From assembly GCA_963711595.1 (NCBI GenBank), contig CAVQER010000001.1, forward strand, positions 1 through 64,000: 64,000 nucleotides of DNA, read 5' to 3'. Position 1 is the stretch's first letter. Each line of letters begins with the position of its first letter. A program made the position numbers and the translations under genes. The notes below the pieces were generated by a model, which did no database searches, was not told the origin of the DNA, and saw only the letters and a program-made list of their open reading frames with translations. Shown here piece after piece: positions 36,986-45,246 of this stretch. The DNA is from JAUSIF01 sp963711595 (GTDB taxonomy: Bacteria; Pseudomonadota; Alphaproteobacteria; Rhizobiales; Xanthobacteraceae).

Positions 36986-37934
36986 CTATCGAATGGCAAC
37001 GGGATTGATGATCGCCTGGACCGCGCCGGTAATGCGCGCGTGCCCGAGCACAAATAGGAACTCCCACGCCTTGTCCGCCACAAGCGGAGCGGTGTTCATG
37101 TTCTCCAGGATGAAGATCCCGTTCCTCGGCAGCAGGATCTGGTGGATCTCGAAGATGCCGACGCCTTTCTCGAACGGCAGCACCTCGAGCGCCCATTGGT
37201 CGGCGCCAACGGCCAGCACTTCCTTGGACACGAGATATTCCGCGCCTTCCTTGCCCAGCCCCGGCTCACCCGCCATGAATGCCTTGGGGTCGCTCGCGGC
37301 CATCTCCTGCCAGCCTGTGTGAAGGAGCACGACGTCTCCCTTCCCGATCTGGATGCCTTGCTTGGCCAGCGGCGTCATCGATCTCCTTCCTGTTGATCGG
37401 CGTCCCGGCGGGAACGGGGCTCTTGCCGAACACTGCGGTCATGTCGAGAACGATGCCGCGGGTGACGAACGGCGGCAGTTTTTCAATACCGAGCTTCTTA
37501 AGGCCGTCCGCCTGCGCAAACTCACCGGCCTTGTTGCAGTTGAAATACACGCCGTCGATCCCGATGTGGCCAAGGCCGTCGAGTTGCGAGCCGGTGCCGA
37601 CCCAGCCCGTGATGATGTCGTCGTTGTAGGTCGTCTTGGTGGGTCCAAGGCTGCCGCCGGCCGTCTGACCCGGTTGCAGGACGGTGATGTTGAATGTCCG
37701 GGGCGGGAAAGCGGGCGTCTTGGAGCTGGTCTCCAAGCCGAGCGGGTAAACTTTCCCCGTCTTCACCAGCTTGGCTGCTTCCAGCACGAGCTGCGGACTG
37801 AGGAGATTGGTTGCACCCTTCTCGTCGTCGGATCCCCATTTCGACTTGCACCAGCTTTGTGCGTCCTGCGCTTGCGCAACCTGTGCGCCCAGGATCGACA
37901 AGCTCAAGCTGAGACCTAGTACTACGAAGCGCAT
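36986..37934 (-). CDS. secreted cyclase family (kynurenine formamidase-like) hydrolase, one frame break
   Basis: GAGGAGG precedes the ATG at 37934 and a signal peptide follows (VVLGLSLSLSILGAQVAQAQ). The cyclase fold shows GATNLLSP, FNITVLQPGQ, TGSQLDGLGHIGIDG, then GDVVLLHTGW and FEIHQILLPRNGIFILENM. The usual metal motif HxGTHxD is here GTGSQLDGLGH, with Gln for the first His, as in the larger subfamily of about 315 residues. One extra G near 37380 breaks the frame between EI and MTPLAKQG. The substrate is unknown; hydrolysis of cyclic amides or esters is the family trend. Confidence 0.75.
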
Positions 37935-38168
37935 TGGTTTCCTCCTCATTAGAGCCAAGCCCGGCGGCATAGGATGAGGATTATTTTTCACAGCTGGCGC
38001 GATTCTCTTCCTCACCTCTCCAACTTCCCCTTACCTTGCCCCCGCAATCCCGCACGCTTTTGTGGGCCAAAGTCGGGCAAGTCCGAGTTTGATGCGGGCG
38101 TCGCACAAGAAAAGTGCCGCTCGGCGCTCCGCGGTCAGCGGGCTCGTTCGACGCTCGCGATGGAGTCC

Positions 38169-38552
38169 CTACCCGTCTTCACACCGGCGCGTAACGAGTT
38201 CGAAACGCCGGCGTGCGGCATCGATGCGCTGGTGGTTGTCGAGCACCCATTTCCCCAGTGCCTTCACCGGCATGAGCAGGTCGCGGCCGAGCGGTGTGAG
38301 CGTGTACTCGACGCGCGGCGGCACAGTCGGGAAAACCTTGCGCGTGCAGAACCCGTCGCGCTCGAGGCTGCGCAGCGTGGTCGTCAGCATCTTCTGGGAA
38401 ATGCCATGGATGGCCCGCTGCAATTCGCTGAAGCGCTTGGGCCGCTCGCCGAGCTCATTGACGACGAGAACGGTCCACTTGTCGCCTACGCGGCCGAGGA
38501 TCTCGCTCACAGAGCGGCATTCCTCACTGAGATTCAGGTGCCTTGGTTTCAA
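38169..38552 (-). CDS. HxlR family transcriptional regulator
   Basis: A winged-helix regulator of 127 residues: CRSVSEILGRVGDKWTVLVV, then RFSELQRAIHGISQKMLTTTLRSLERDG, and a VEYTLTPLGRDL wing. A conserved N-terminal Cys (SEEC) allows redox sensing. I place the start at the TTG at 38552 because GGAGG sits 7 bases upstream, in preference to the GTG at 38585. The gene is divergent from an FMN reductase, with 78 bp between, so it very likely represses that gene in response to an electrophile or oxidant. Confidence 0.85.
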   Translation of the reverse strand: MKPRHLNLSEECRSVSEILGRVGDKWTVLVVNELGERPKRFSELQRAIHGISQKMLTTTLRSLERDGFCTRKVFPTVPPRVEYTLTPLGRDLLMPVKALGKWVLDNHQRIDAARRRFELVTRRCEDG

Positions 38553-38582
38553 AAAAGTGCCTCCTTGGCAGTGCCCTGCAGT

Positions 38583-38595
38583 CACTTATGTAGTG
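38583..38595. promoter_or_regulatory. candidate HxlR operator
   Basis: CACT-N5-AGTG lies in the short divergent space between the HxlR and reductase genes. The arms are only four bases each, so this is a suggestion based on position. Confidence 0.3.
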
Positions 38596-38630
38596 CAGCG
38601 AACCAATAGTTACCAGCAAGGAGCGCTCTC

Positions 38631-39227
38631 ATGGCCAAGCCCAAGCTCGCAATCATTGTCGGAAGCGTGCGGCAGAACCGGTTCGCGGTCCACCCGGCGC
38701 AATGGATCGCCGAGATCGCCCGCGAACGCGGCGACTTCGACGTGGAAGTCGTCGACCTGAAGGACCATCCGCTTCCGTTTTTCGCGGAGCCCGTCTCGCC
38801 CGCCTACGGCGCGGCCAAGGATGAAAACGCGCAGCGCTGGCAGAGGAAGGTTGCGCAGTTCGACGCGTATATCTTCACGGTCGCGGAATACAACCGCGGG
38901 CCCACCGCGGTGCTCAAGAACGCGCTCGATTACGCGTTCACGGAGTGGAACAACAAACCGGTGTCGTTCGTCGGATACGGCGGCGTCGGCGGCGCGCGTG
39001 CGGTGGAGCAGCTGCGGCTGAATGCGGTCGAGCTGGAAATGGCGCCCATTCGCCATGCCGTGCACATCCAGCTCCCGGTCTATCTCTCCGTACTCAAGGA
39101 AGGTAAGAAACTACGCGATTTCGATTTCCTCAATCAAAGCGCCAAGCATGTATTGGATCAGCTAGCCTGGTGGACGAAGGCCCTGAAAGCGGCGCGCGAG
39201 AAGACCGAGGATCGGGCAGCCGCCTAA
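38631..39227 (+). CDS. NADPH-dependent FMN reductase
   Basis: A flavodoxin-fold reductase of 198 residues. The phosphate loop is IVGSVRQNRFAVHPAQW, the isoalloxazine loop is EYNRGPTAVLKNALDY, and SFVGYGGVGGARAVEQLR closes the site. AAGGAG lies ahead of the ATG. It reduces FMN or quinones with NADPH in the cytosol. Pairing with an HxlR regulator is the usual arrangement for detoxifying quinones or aldehydes. The tail is Lys/Arg/Ala-rich and probably flexible. Confidence 0.88.
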   Translation: MAKPKLAIIVGSVRQNRFAVHPAQWIAEIARERGDFDVEVVDLKDHPLPFFAEPVSPAYGAAKDENAQRWQRKVAQFDAYIFTVAEYNRGPTAVLKNALDYAFTEWNNKPVSFVGYGGVGGARAVEQLRLNAVELEMAPIRHAVHIQLPVYLSVLKEGKKLRDFDFLNQSAKHVLDQLAWWTKALKAAREKTEDRAAA

Positions 39228-39544
39228 GCGCATTCAGGCGCGCCGCGACGCTCACTTCGTGAGCGGCGCGGCAATGAAATTCCGCTAGGGCTCCGCGGAC
39301 CCGCGATCGTCGCCGATATCGGGCAGCCGCCCGTGCGCGATTGCGAGACCGTACAGGTCCGCGGCAATACCGAGTGCCGCGCGCGGATCGGCGAGCGGGC
39401 CTCGACCTCCTGCCGAGCCGCAGCGGAGCGCGCAGCGACAGCCGAAGACCCCGAGTAGGGTATTTTGCTGCAATACCAGTAAAATTCCCACGGAACGTAT
39501 CCGCCCGCTCCCGGTTCTCCTCAATCAGCACAAGGAGAAAGCCA
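39228..39544. other. spacer with one hairpin and a doubtful gene fragment
   Basis: A hairpin (CGCTCAC 39249-39255 with GTGAGCG 39259-39265) probably ends the reductase transcript. On the minus strand, 39285-39400 reads PRAALGIAADLYGLAIAHGR, which looks coding, but there is no start and the rest decays. I treat it as a possible remnant. Confidence 0.35.
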
Positions 39545-40006
39545 ATGGCGTCGCGGGGATTTCCTTCGATGACGGCCCTCCTGGCACTGCTCGCGATCGC
39601 GGGCTACCAGAACAGGGACAAGATTGCGGACATGCTCGGCAAAGCCCGGCAGGGCCAGCCCGGAGCTCCCGGGCAGAATGGCCTCGGCGGCCTGCTCGGG
39701 CAGCTCGGCGGGGCAAGCGCCGGCGGGGTCCTCAGCGGCGGGCTCGGCGAACTCCTGGACCGCTTCAAGCAGAACGGCCAGGGCGAAACGGCAGAGTCAT
39801 GGGTCGGAACCGGCCCGAACAAGCAGATCGCCCCTTCACAGCTCGAGCAGGCGATCGGCCCCGACGTTCTGGATACGTTGTCGCAGCAAACTGGTTTGTC
39901 GCGGCAAGAGCTGCTCGCGCGGCTCACGCGCGAATTACCAGACGCGGTCGACAAGTATACGCCGCAAGGCCGCCTGCCGACGGAAGCAGAAATTTCGCGT
40001 TCCTGA
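39545..40006 (+). CDS. YidB family (DUF937) protein
   Basis: AAGGAGA precedes the ATG. The 153-residue protein has an N-terminal hydrophobic helix (TALLALLAIAGYQ), Gly-rich repeats (GLGGLLGQLGGASAGGVLSGG), and the C-terminal domain PNKQIAPSQLEQAIGPDVLDTLSQQTGLSRQELLARL, which is diagnostic of YidB. The function is unknown; it is often found near stress and envelope genes. It is followed 29 bp later by a GlsB-type membrane protein in the same direction. Confidence 0.88.
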   Translation: MASRGFPSMTALLALLAIAGYQNRDKIADMLGKARQGQPGAPGQNGLGGLLGQLGGASAGGVLSGGLGELLDRFKQNGQGETAESWVGTGPNKQIAPSQLEQAIGPDVLDTLSQQTGLSRQELLARLTRELPDAVDKYTPQGRLPTEAEISRS

Positions 40007-40035
40007 CTGCGTAGGATTTCAACTGGGAGACGACC

Positions 40036-40299
40036 ATGGGAATCATCTGGACGATCATTATCGGGTTCGTCGCGGGCGTAATCGCGAAGTTCATCATGCC
40101 GGGCGACAACGAACCTTCCGGCTTCATTTTGACGACCATTCTCGGCATCGCCGGTGCGTTCGTGGCCACGTGGCTCGGTCAGGCGCTCGGGTGGTACGGG
40201 CCGAACGAAGGCGCAGGCTTCATCGGCGCAATCGTCGGGGCGATCATCGTGCTCGCGGGCTGGGCGATAATCACGCGGCAGCGGACCACGACGGTTTGA
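40036..40299 (+). CDS. GlsB/YeaQ/YmgE family stress-response membrane protein
   Basis: An 87-residue protein with three membrane helices: IIWTIIIGFVAGVIAKFIMPG, TTILGIAGAFVATWLG and GFIGAIVGAIIVLAGWAII. The first helix ends in the family motif KFIMPGDNEP. GGGAGACGA precedes the ATG. Members are induced in stationary phase or envelope stress. It is probably expressed with the YidB gene. A repeat element follows the stop. Confidence 0.9.
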   Translation: MGIIWTIIIGFVAGVIAKFIMPGDNEPSGFILTTILGIAGAFVATWLGQALGWYGPNEGAGFIGAIVGAIIVLAGWAIITRQRTTTV

Positions 40300-40310
40300 C
40301 GGCCGGACCG

Positions 40311-40390
40311 TGTCATGGCCGGGCTTGTCAGCAAGCCGGTTGGACCCGGCTTGCAAACCTATTAGTGCCCGCAACAGGTGCGGGCATGAC
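40311..40390. repeat. Hyphomicrobiales mosaic palindromic repeat
   Basis: A GTCATGGCCGGGCTTGTC half-site and a GCCCGCAACAGGTGCGGGCATGAC half-site flank CAAGCCGGTTGGACCCGGCTTG. The inner block is also found in the repeats at 49841-49960. It lies between convergent genes. Confidence 0.75.
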
Positions 40391-40404
40391 GACCCCGAGG
40401 GTCG

Positions 40405-41214
40405 TCACTTCCGATACACGAAACTCAGATACGGACTCGCGCCGTTGGCGAAGCTTTCGTAGAGCGCGGTGCCGCGGACGCCGGCGAATTCGCCGGCGAG
40501 CCCGCGCAACAACGGCGGCACGAGTTTCTGCGCAAGCCCTTCGCGCCGCGCGCTGTCAAGATCCATGGCGCGCACGACGGCGGGCGTGATGTCCTCCTCG
40601 CGCACGCAACGCAACTTCGAGCGGGCTAGCGCCTGGCGCGGAAACACGTCTTTGCTCGCGTCTTCGAAGCAGGCGATCAGAAGATGTCCGCCCGGCCTCA
40701 GCACGCGGTGCACTTCTGCGAGGAAGCGCCCGATATCCTTGTAATGCTGCGCGGACTCGATATTCACCACGGCGTCGAAGCTAGCTTCCTCGAACGGAAG
40801 GTCGTGCGCGTCCGCCTCCTTGAAGCGCAGGTTCTTCTGCGCGGCGAAGTGGCGCCGGGCGAACCCGACGGATGATGCCGTGCGATCGACGCCGACCATC
40901 TGCCGGGGCTTGAGGTAGCGGCTGATGTAGGCCGCACCCCCGCCCCTGCCACTGCCCACTTCGAGCACGTCCTTCCCCTCGAGCGACACGCCGGTCGCGA
41001 CGTGGTGATAGAGCTGCAGCGCGTAGCGCTCGGTCTCGTGCTCAGGCTCGAGCCAGATCCGCGTGCCGTCGGCATGCGCGTAGCCGTAGTTCATCAACGT
41101 CACTTCGGCGTTGCGATCGAGCTTCGAGACGAGTGCGTACCAGCTGTTCGTGAACACCGCGCGGGCGCCCGACGAATAGAAGAAACGGTTCGCGAGCGAT
41201 CGGGTCCAGCCCAT
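40405..41214 (-). CDS. class I SAM-dependent methyltransferase, lipid-type
   Basis: ATG at 41214 gives 269 residues; the upstream open frame is antisense-like noise over the desaturase gene. Motif I is VLEVGSGRGGGAAYIS, then VGVDRTASSVGFARRHF, EADAHDLPFEEASFDAVVNIESAQHY and VLRPGGHLLIACF. This text is close to phthiotriol or sterol-type methyltransferases, which act on lipids or polyketides. It starts 17 bp after a fatty-acid-hydroxylase gene, so the two probably modify the same lipid at the membrane. Confidence 0.85.
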   Translation of the reverse strand: MGWTRSLANRFFYSSGARAVFTNSWYALVSKLDRNAEVTLMNYGYAHADGTRIWLEPEHETERYALQLYHHVATGVSLEGKDVLEVGSGRGGGAAYISRYLKPRQMVGVDRTASSVGFARRHFAAQKNLRFKEADAHDLPFEEASFDAVVNIESAQHYKDIGRFLAEVHRVLRPGGHLLIACFEDASKDVFPRQALARSKLRCVREEDITPAVVRAMDLDSARREGLAQKLVPPLLRGLAGEFAGVRGTALYESFANGASPYLSFVYRK

Positions 41215-41231
41215 GGCGGACGAGGCGGGCG

Positions 41232-41822
41232 TCAACGCGGCTTCTTCGCGATGCGGCGCAGGTCGAGCGCCGTGCCGAAGATGCGGTCCCAGAAATCGGT
41301 GGTCACGCCGAAATTGCCGTTGTCGGAAAGATGATGGTGACGCGCGTGGCGGAGCCGCACCCGGTGGAAATAAGAGCCTGGCTCGGGCCGGCCGTAGTGC
41401 GCCGCATAGTGGCCGTAGACGTACCAAAGATAGCCGGTCGCGATGCCCGCGGTTGCCGCGGTGGCGAGCTCGAAACCGAGCAAGAGCCACGAGGGTCCGG
41501 CGACGACGACGAGGCCGGAGAGCACGCTGGCCCACACGGGCGTGCCGATCAGCTCGTGCGGATTGCTGTGATGGCGATCGTGCAGCTCGGAGAGGAACGG
41601 CGCGTGGTGCAGGAAAATCCGGTGCAGGAAGTATTCGATCACTGTCCACACCACGAGCCCGGCCACGAAGACGGCAGCCCAGGCGAGCACATGCGGCGGG
41701 TTCGGCCCGAGGAAAGCGATCGCCGTGGAGATGATTGCGAGCGGCGGAAAGATCACGAACTCGGTGAAATAGCCGAGGCCGACCGTCTTATCGATCGCCC
41801 CGACGGACTCGCCCCCCGCCAT
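41232..41822 (-). CDS. sterol desaturase/fatty acid hydroxylase family membrane protein
   Basis: An integral di-iron oxygenase of 196 residues. All His boxes are present: HRIFLHH (67-73), HDRHH (81-85), HYAAH (138-142) and HRVRLRHARHHH (153-164). Four membrane helices surround them. It uses O2 and electrons to hydroxylate a lipid chain or isoprenoid. It is the first gene of a two-gene unit with the methyltransferase. Candidate substrates are hopanoids, carotenoids or ornithine lipids. The sequence does not decide. Confidence 0.88.
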   Translation of the reverse strand: MAGGESVGAIDKTVGLGYFTEFVIFPPLAIISTAIAFLGPNPPHVLAWAAVFVAGLVVWTVIEYFLHRIFLHHAPFLSELHDRHHSNPHELIGTPVWASVLSGLVVVAGPSWLLLGFELATAATAGIATGYLWYVYGHYAAHYGRPEPGSYFHRVRLRHARHHHLSDNGNFGVTTDFWDRIFGTALDLRRIAKKPR

Positions 41823-41900
41823 CGCCTTTGCCCGTCCTACGGTTCCGCTCGAAGCGCAAGTATCGACTGCCCGGGCTGTGTTGAAAAGCCTTTAGCGCGG

Positions 41901-43883
41901 TTATTCGGGCATGCCGGCCGACCGCAGATCGTTCGCGAGAGGGGCCCAGATCTCCTCTTTCGTGAACATCGTGCGCGCCCGAAGGCCGGAAATCGTCAGC
42001 GACGGCTCGACCTTGAGCACCGCGGAGATGATCCCGGTGGCCTTGTCCTTCTGGCCGAGACGCCCGAAGGCCGCTGCGAGAAACCAGAGAGCCGCGCCGA
42101 AGCGCGGGTTGTCCCGAAGCGCCTTCTGCGCCCATAGAATCGTCTCCTGGAAATTACCGCGCTGATACTCCGCGTAGGCCGTGCCGCCGGCGATCGTCCA
42201 GCCGCGCGGATCGCGCGGGCTGAGGCGCTGGGCCCGATGCAGAAGCTCGAGCGCCTTCTCCGGCTCGCCGAACGCGAGCTCCATCCAGCCGGCGATCGTG
42301 AGCGCGATCGAGGAGTTCGGATTGATCTGCAAGGCGCGGTAGATGAGATCGAGCGGACGCTCCCCGTTCATCGAAAGATGCCAGATTGCGTTCGCCGCGC
42401 GCCACAGGACCTCGCCGTCGTCGCGGCCGAGGTCGATCGAGCGCTCGGCAAGGCGCAAGCCCTCCACTGCCTCCGCGTTGTAGTCCTTGAACCAGCCCTG
42501 AAAGCGCCGCGTGGCGTAACAGTTGGCGAGCATCGCGGTCGCGAGCCCGTAGCTGGGGTCGATCTTGAGCGCCTGCTCGAGCTGGCGCATCGCCATCTCG
42601 ACGCTCTCTGCGGTCCATTCGTAGATCGACTTCTGGGCGCGCAGCACGCAGTCATAGGCGTTGAGGTCGCCCGCGGGCTTGTGCTTGAGACGCTCGATCT
42701 CGGCGAGTTGCAGGCGCGGTTCGATGCAGGCGACGACGCTCTCGGAAAACTGGTCCTGAAGCGCGAATACGTCGCTCATGTCGCCTTCGAAGCGGTCGGC
42801 CCAGATGTGGTTTCCGTTCGAGGCGTCGATCAGCTGGCCGGTGAAACGTACGCGCTCGCCGCCGCGACGCACGCTGCCTTCGAGCACGTAGCGCACGCCG
42901 AGCTCACGGCCGACCTGGCGGATGTCGACGGTCTTGCCCTTGTAGACGAAGCTCGAGTTGCGCGCGATCACCATGAACGAATGACAGTGCGAGAGTGCGG
43001 TGATGACCTCCTCGGCCATCCCGTCGGCGAAGTATTCCTGCTCCGGGTCGCCACTCATGTTCGTGAACGGCAGTACCGCGATGGAAACGCGGTCTGTCGG
43101 CAACGGCGGGTCCACTGGCGCGGCGGTGGGGCCTGGCACCGGCCCCTTCCCATCCGCCATGCGCAGCTCGTTCGCGATCGCCTTCGTGCTCGCGTCCGGC
43201 TCCACGTTCAGCTCGCGCTTGAACAGCGCGGCGGCGTGCTCGTAGTGCCTTAGCGCGTCGGACTTGCGACCCGCGCCGGCGAGCGCGCGCAGGGCGAGCC
43301 GGTGCGCGTCTTCGCGCAGATTGTTGATCGCGATCGCACGCTCCGCGGCTTCCAGCGCCGAATCGAGATTGCCAGCCTGCAGCTCCTGGTCGCCGAGGCG
43401 CACCATCGCGTCGAGCGCGAGATTCTCGAGCCGCTGCCGCTGGGCTTGCACCCACTCGACCCACGACTCGTCGGCGATGATCAGGTCGGCGAGGAGTGGC
43501 CCCTTGTAGATCCGCATCGCCTCGGCGAGCGCCTTCTTGCCGCCGTCGCGCGCGAGCGCCTCGAACTGGCCGACGTCGCAGGCAACCGCGTTTGGCGCGA
43601 GGGAAACTCTCTCTCCTTCGGTGACCAGAACCTCGTCGCCCAGCTCCCCGCGCAGGCGCGACAGCGCCTTGCGCAGATTCTGCCGGGCCTGTTCATCGAA
43701 ATGGGAGCCCCAGAGCAGCGTCTTCAGCCGCTCACGCGCCTGCGGCTCGGGCGCGGTGCACGCAAGAAAAGCCAGCAGGCCGGCGAGTTTCTTGCTCCCC
43801 AGGTCGACGGCACCGTCGGGCCCGGTCAACTCGAAACGTCCCAGCAGCGAAAGCCGGAAGTTGGATCGCGCAACGCTGTCCAT
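41901..43883 (-). CDS. SARP-like regulator: BTAD, TolB-like and TPR domains
   Basis: ATG at 43883 (DSVARSNFRLSLLGRFELTG) starts a 660-residue protein. Residues about 1-100 are an OmpR-type winged helix, and about 100-240 are the bacterial transcriptional activator (BTAD) domain. Then DRVSIAVLPFTNMSGDPEQEYFADGMAEEVITALSH marks the FlgO/TolB-N-like domain. The rest holds TPR repeats (LEQALKIDPSYGLATAMLANCYA). The family often appears as transcriptional regulators or with an adenylate cyclase domain; no cyclase is present here. The target and ligand are unknown. It stands alone between other genes. Confidence 0.85.
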   Translation of the reverse strand: MDSVARSNFRLSLLGRFELTGPDGAVDLGSKKLAGLLAFLACTAPEPQARERLKTLLWGSHFDEQARQNLRKALSRLRGELGDEVLVTEGERVSLAPNAVACDVGQFEALARDGGKKALAEAMRIYKGPLLADLIIADESWVEWVQAQRQRLENLALDAMVRLGDQELQAGNLDSALEAAERAIAINNLREDAHRLALRALAGAGRKSDALRHYEHAAALFKRELNVEPDASTKAIANELRMADGKGPVPGPTAAPVDPPLPTDRVSIAVLPFTNMSGDPEQEYFADGMAEEVITALSHCHSFMVIARNSSFVYKGKTVDIRQVGRELGVRYVLEGSVRRGGERVRFTGQLIDASNGNHIWADRFEGDMSDVFALQDQFSESVVACIEPRLQLAEIERLKHKPAGDLNAYDCVLRAQKSIYEWTAESVEMAMRQLEQALKIDPSYGLATAMLANCYATRRFQGWFKDYNAEAVEGLRLAERSIDLGRDDGEVLWRAANAIWHLSMNGERPLDLIYRALQINPNSSIALTIAGWMELAFGEPEKALELLHRAQRLSPRDPRGWTIAGGTAYAEYQRGNFQETILWAQKALRDNPRFGAALWFLAAAFGRLGQKDKATGIISAVLKVEPSLTISGLRARTMFTKEEIWAPLANDLRSAGMPE

Positions 43884-43951
43884 TTTCAGCAAGTATTGCG
43901 CTGTTTCATAGCAAACAGGCAACAGCGGACTTCACCCAGTAGTCCGGGCGC

Positions 43952-44257
43952 CTATTCCTCAGGCTCGGTCGTAAAAAATAAAGGATATCCTTTGTGCTTC
44001 CCGAGCTCGGTGGCTTCCTTGGCCTTGGTTTCGGCGACATCGCGGGCGTAGACCGCGATCACGCAGGCGCCACGCCGGTGCGCGGTCAGCATGACACTGT
44101 GGGCATGCTCCGCGTTCATGCGGAAAACCGCCTTCAGGACCTGCACAACGAACTCCCGCGGCGTGAAGTCGTCGTTCAGCAGGATCACCTTGTAGAGCGG
44201 CGGCCGCTCTGTCTTCGTCCTGGTTTTCGTGCGCGGCTTTACGACGGTCGGGGGCAT
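43952..44257 (-). CDS. clpS: ATP-dependent Clp protease adaptor ClpS
   Basis: A 101-residue adaptor that delivers N-degron substrates to ClpAP. The signature is LYKVILLNDDFTPREFVVQVL with MNAEHAHSVMLTAHRRGACVIAVYARDVAETK. A basic Lys/Thr-rich N-terminal extension is present, as usual. The substrate-binding Asn-Asp-Asp and His residues are conserved. The partner clpA, normally next to it, is not in this window. The gene is between a regulator and a GNAT enzyme, all on the same strand. Confidence 0.95.
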   Translation of the reverse strand: MPPTVVKPRTKTRTKTERPPLYKVILLNDDFTPREFVVQVLKAVFRMNAEHAHSVMLTAHRRGACVIAVYARDVAETKAKEATELGKHKGYPLFFTTEPEE

Positions 44258-44328
44258 GGGCGGAAGTTTACGTCATTTCGGGCCGCATGCCGAGCATTGC
44301 CAGGCATTCGGCCCGGAATGGCCTTGAG

Positions 44329-44910
44329 TCACCGCGGCCGCCGAAGCATTGGCGTCAGCGTCGGCGAAGCGCCGGCCTGTATCCGGCCGATGATCTCGAA
44401 ACCGTGACGCTCGTACAGGCTGATGTTCCGCGGATTGGACGACTCCAGATAGGCGGGCAAGCGGTCGTTGTCGCACCGTTCGAGACCGCGCCGCAGGAGG
44501 ACCGACCCGAGCCCGCGCCCGTGCATTACAGGATCGACTCCAATCATGGGCAGATACCAGTGCGGCTCCTTGGGATGGACTTCCTCCATCTTCGTCATGA
44601 TCGCTTCCATGTCGGGCACCATGCTTTCGGACGCACCCTCCATGAGGAGCGATCCCAGCGTCTCGGAATCGGTGCCGACGCCCGGCGGCAGCCACATGGC
44701 TGCGCCCGTCCCGTCCTCTGTGATGAAGACGCTGCCGTGCGCGAAACCATTGCCGCCGAACGCGCGCGCGATTTTGGGCATGACGGAGAGATAGCGCGCG
44801 GGGTTCGGGACCGCCCAGCGCGTCATCGGGTCGGCGGCAAAAGCAAGCGTGATGACATCGAAGACCGCAGATTCATCTTCGGTGCGGGCGGCGCGAACGG
44901 CTATGTCCAT
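44329..44910 (-). CDS. GNAT family N-acetyltransferase
   Basis: ATG at 44910 is chosen because the frame further upstream is made of repeat-derived sequence. The 193-residue product shows the acetyl-CoA loop VDPVMHGRGLGSVLLRRGL, the AYLESSNPRNISLYERHGF closing motif and a beta-rich start (DIAVRAARTEDE). Acceptor identity cannot be deduced. It is encoded 72 bp from clpS on the same strand. Confidence 0.85.
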   Translation of the reverse strand: MDIAVRAARTEDESAVFDVITLAFAADPMTRWAVPNPARYLSVMPKIARAFGGNGFAHGSVFITEDGTGAAMWLPPGVGTDSETLGSLLMEGASESMVPDMEAIMTKMEEVHPKEPHWYLPMIGVDPVMHGRGLGSVLLRRGLERCDNDRLPAYLESSNPRNISLYERHGFEIIGRIQAGASPTLTPMLRRPR

Positions 44911-44987
44911 GGGCTTTTGCTCTCGGATCTGGATTGGCGAGGATAATTGTCTTAGCGGGGTTTGTCGCAAGCATGACGACCGCCTCT

Positions 44988-45095
44988 CGTCATTCCGGGG
45001 CGGTCGCCAAAGCGAAGCGACGGCGGCCGAGCCCGGAATCCAATGGGACGTCCGTCTGGATTCCGGGCCCACGCCTTCGGCGCGTCCCGGCATGA
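44988..45095. repeat. Hyphomicrobiales mosaic repeat
   Basis: TCATTCCGGGGC...GAGCCCGGAATCC and GGATTCCGGGCCC...CGTCCCGGCATGAC form two nested inverted blocks between GNAT and the TRAP transporter genes. This type differs from the GGCCGGGC type. Confidence 0.7.
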
Positions 45096-45246
45096 CTGCA
45101 ACACTGGCGTCCAGCTTCGCCCAGAGCCAACGGACGTAGAAATCGCGTCCCTTGCGGGCGGCCATAACCCTATGCTCTGGTTGCGTTTACGCGCATCCGG
45201 CCACTCAACCGGGCCGAGCAAAATACCAGCGCATGGGGAGGAAGAC

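Noticed and set aside
39285..39524. possible minus-strand 79-codon gene
   Set aside because: Only one stretch looks coding, there is no usable start and no homologue I know.
44911..45165. 85-codon extension of the GNAT gene
   Set aside because: This part is made of the mosaic repeat and non-coding sequence; the ATG at 44910 is the better start.
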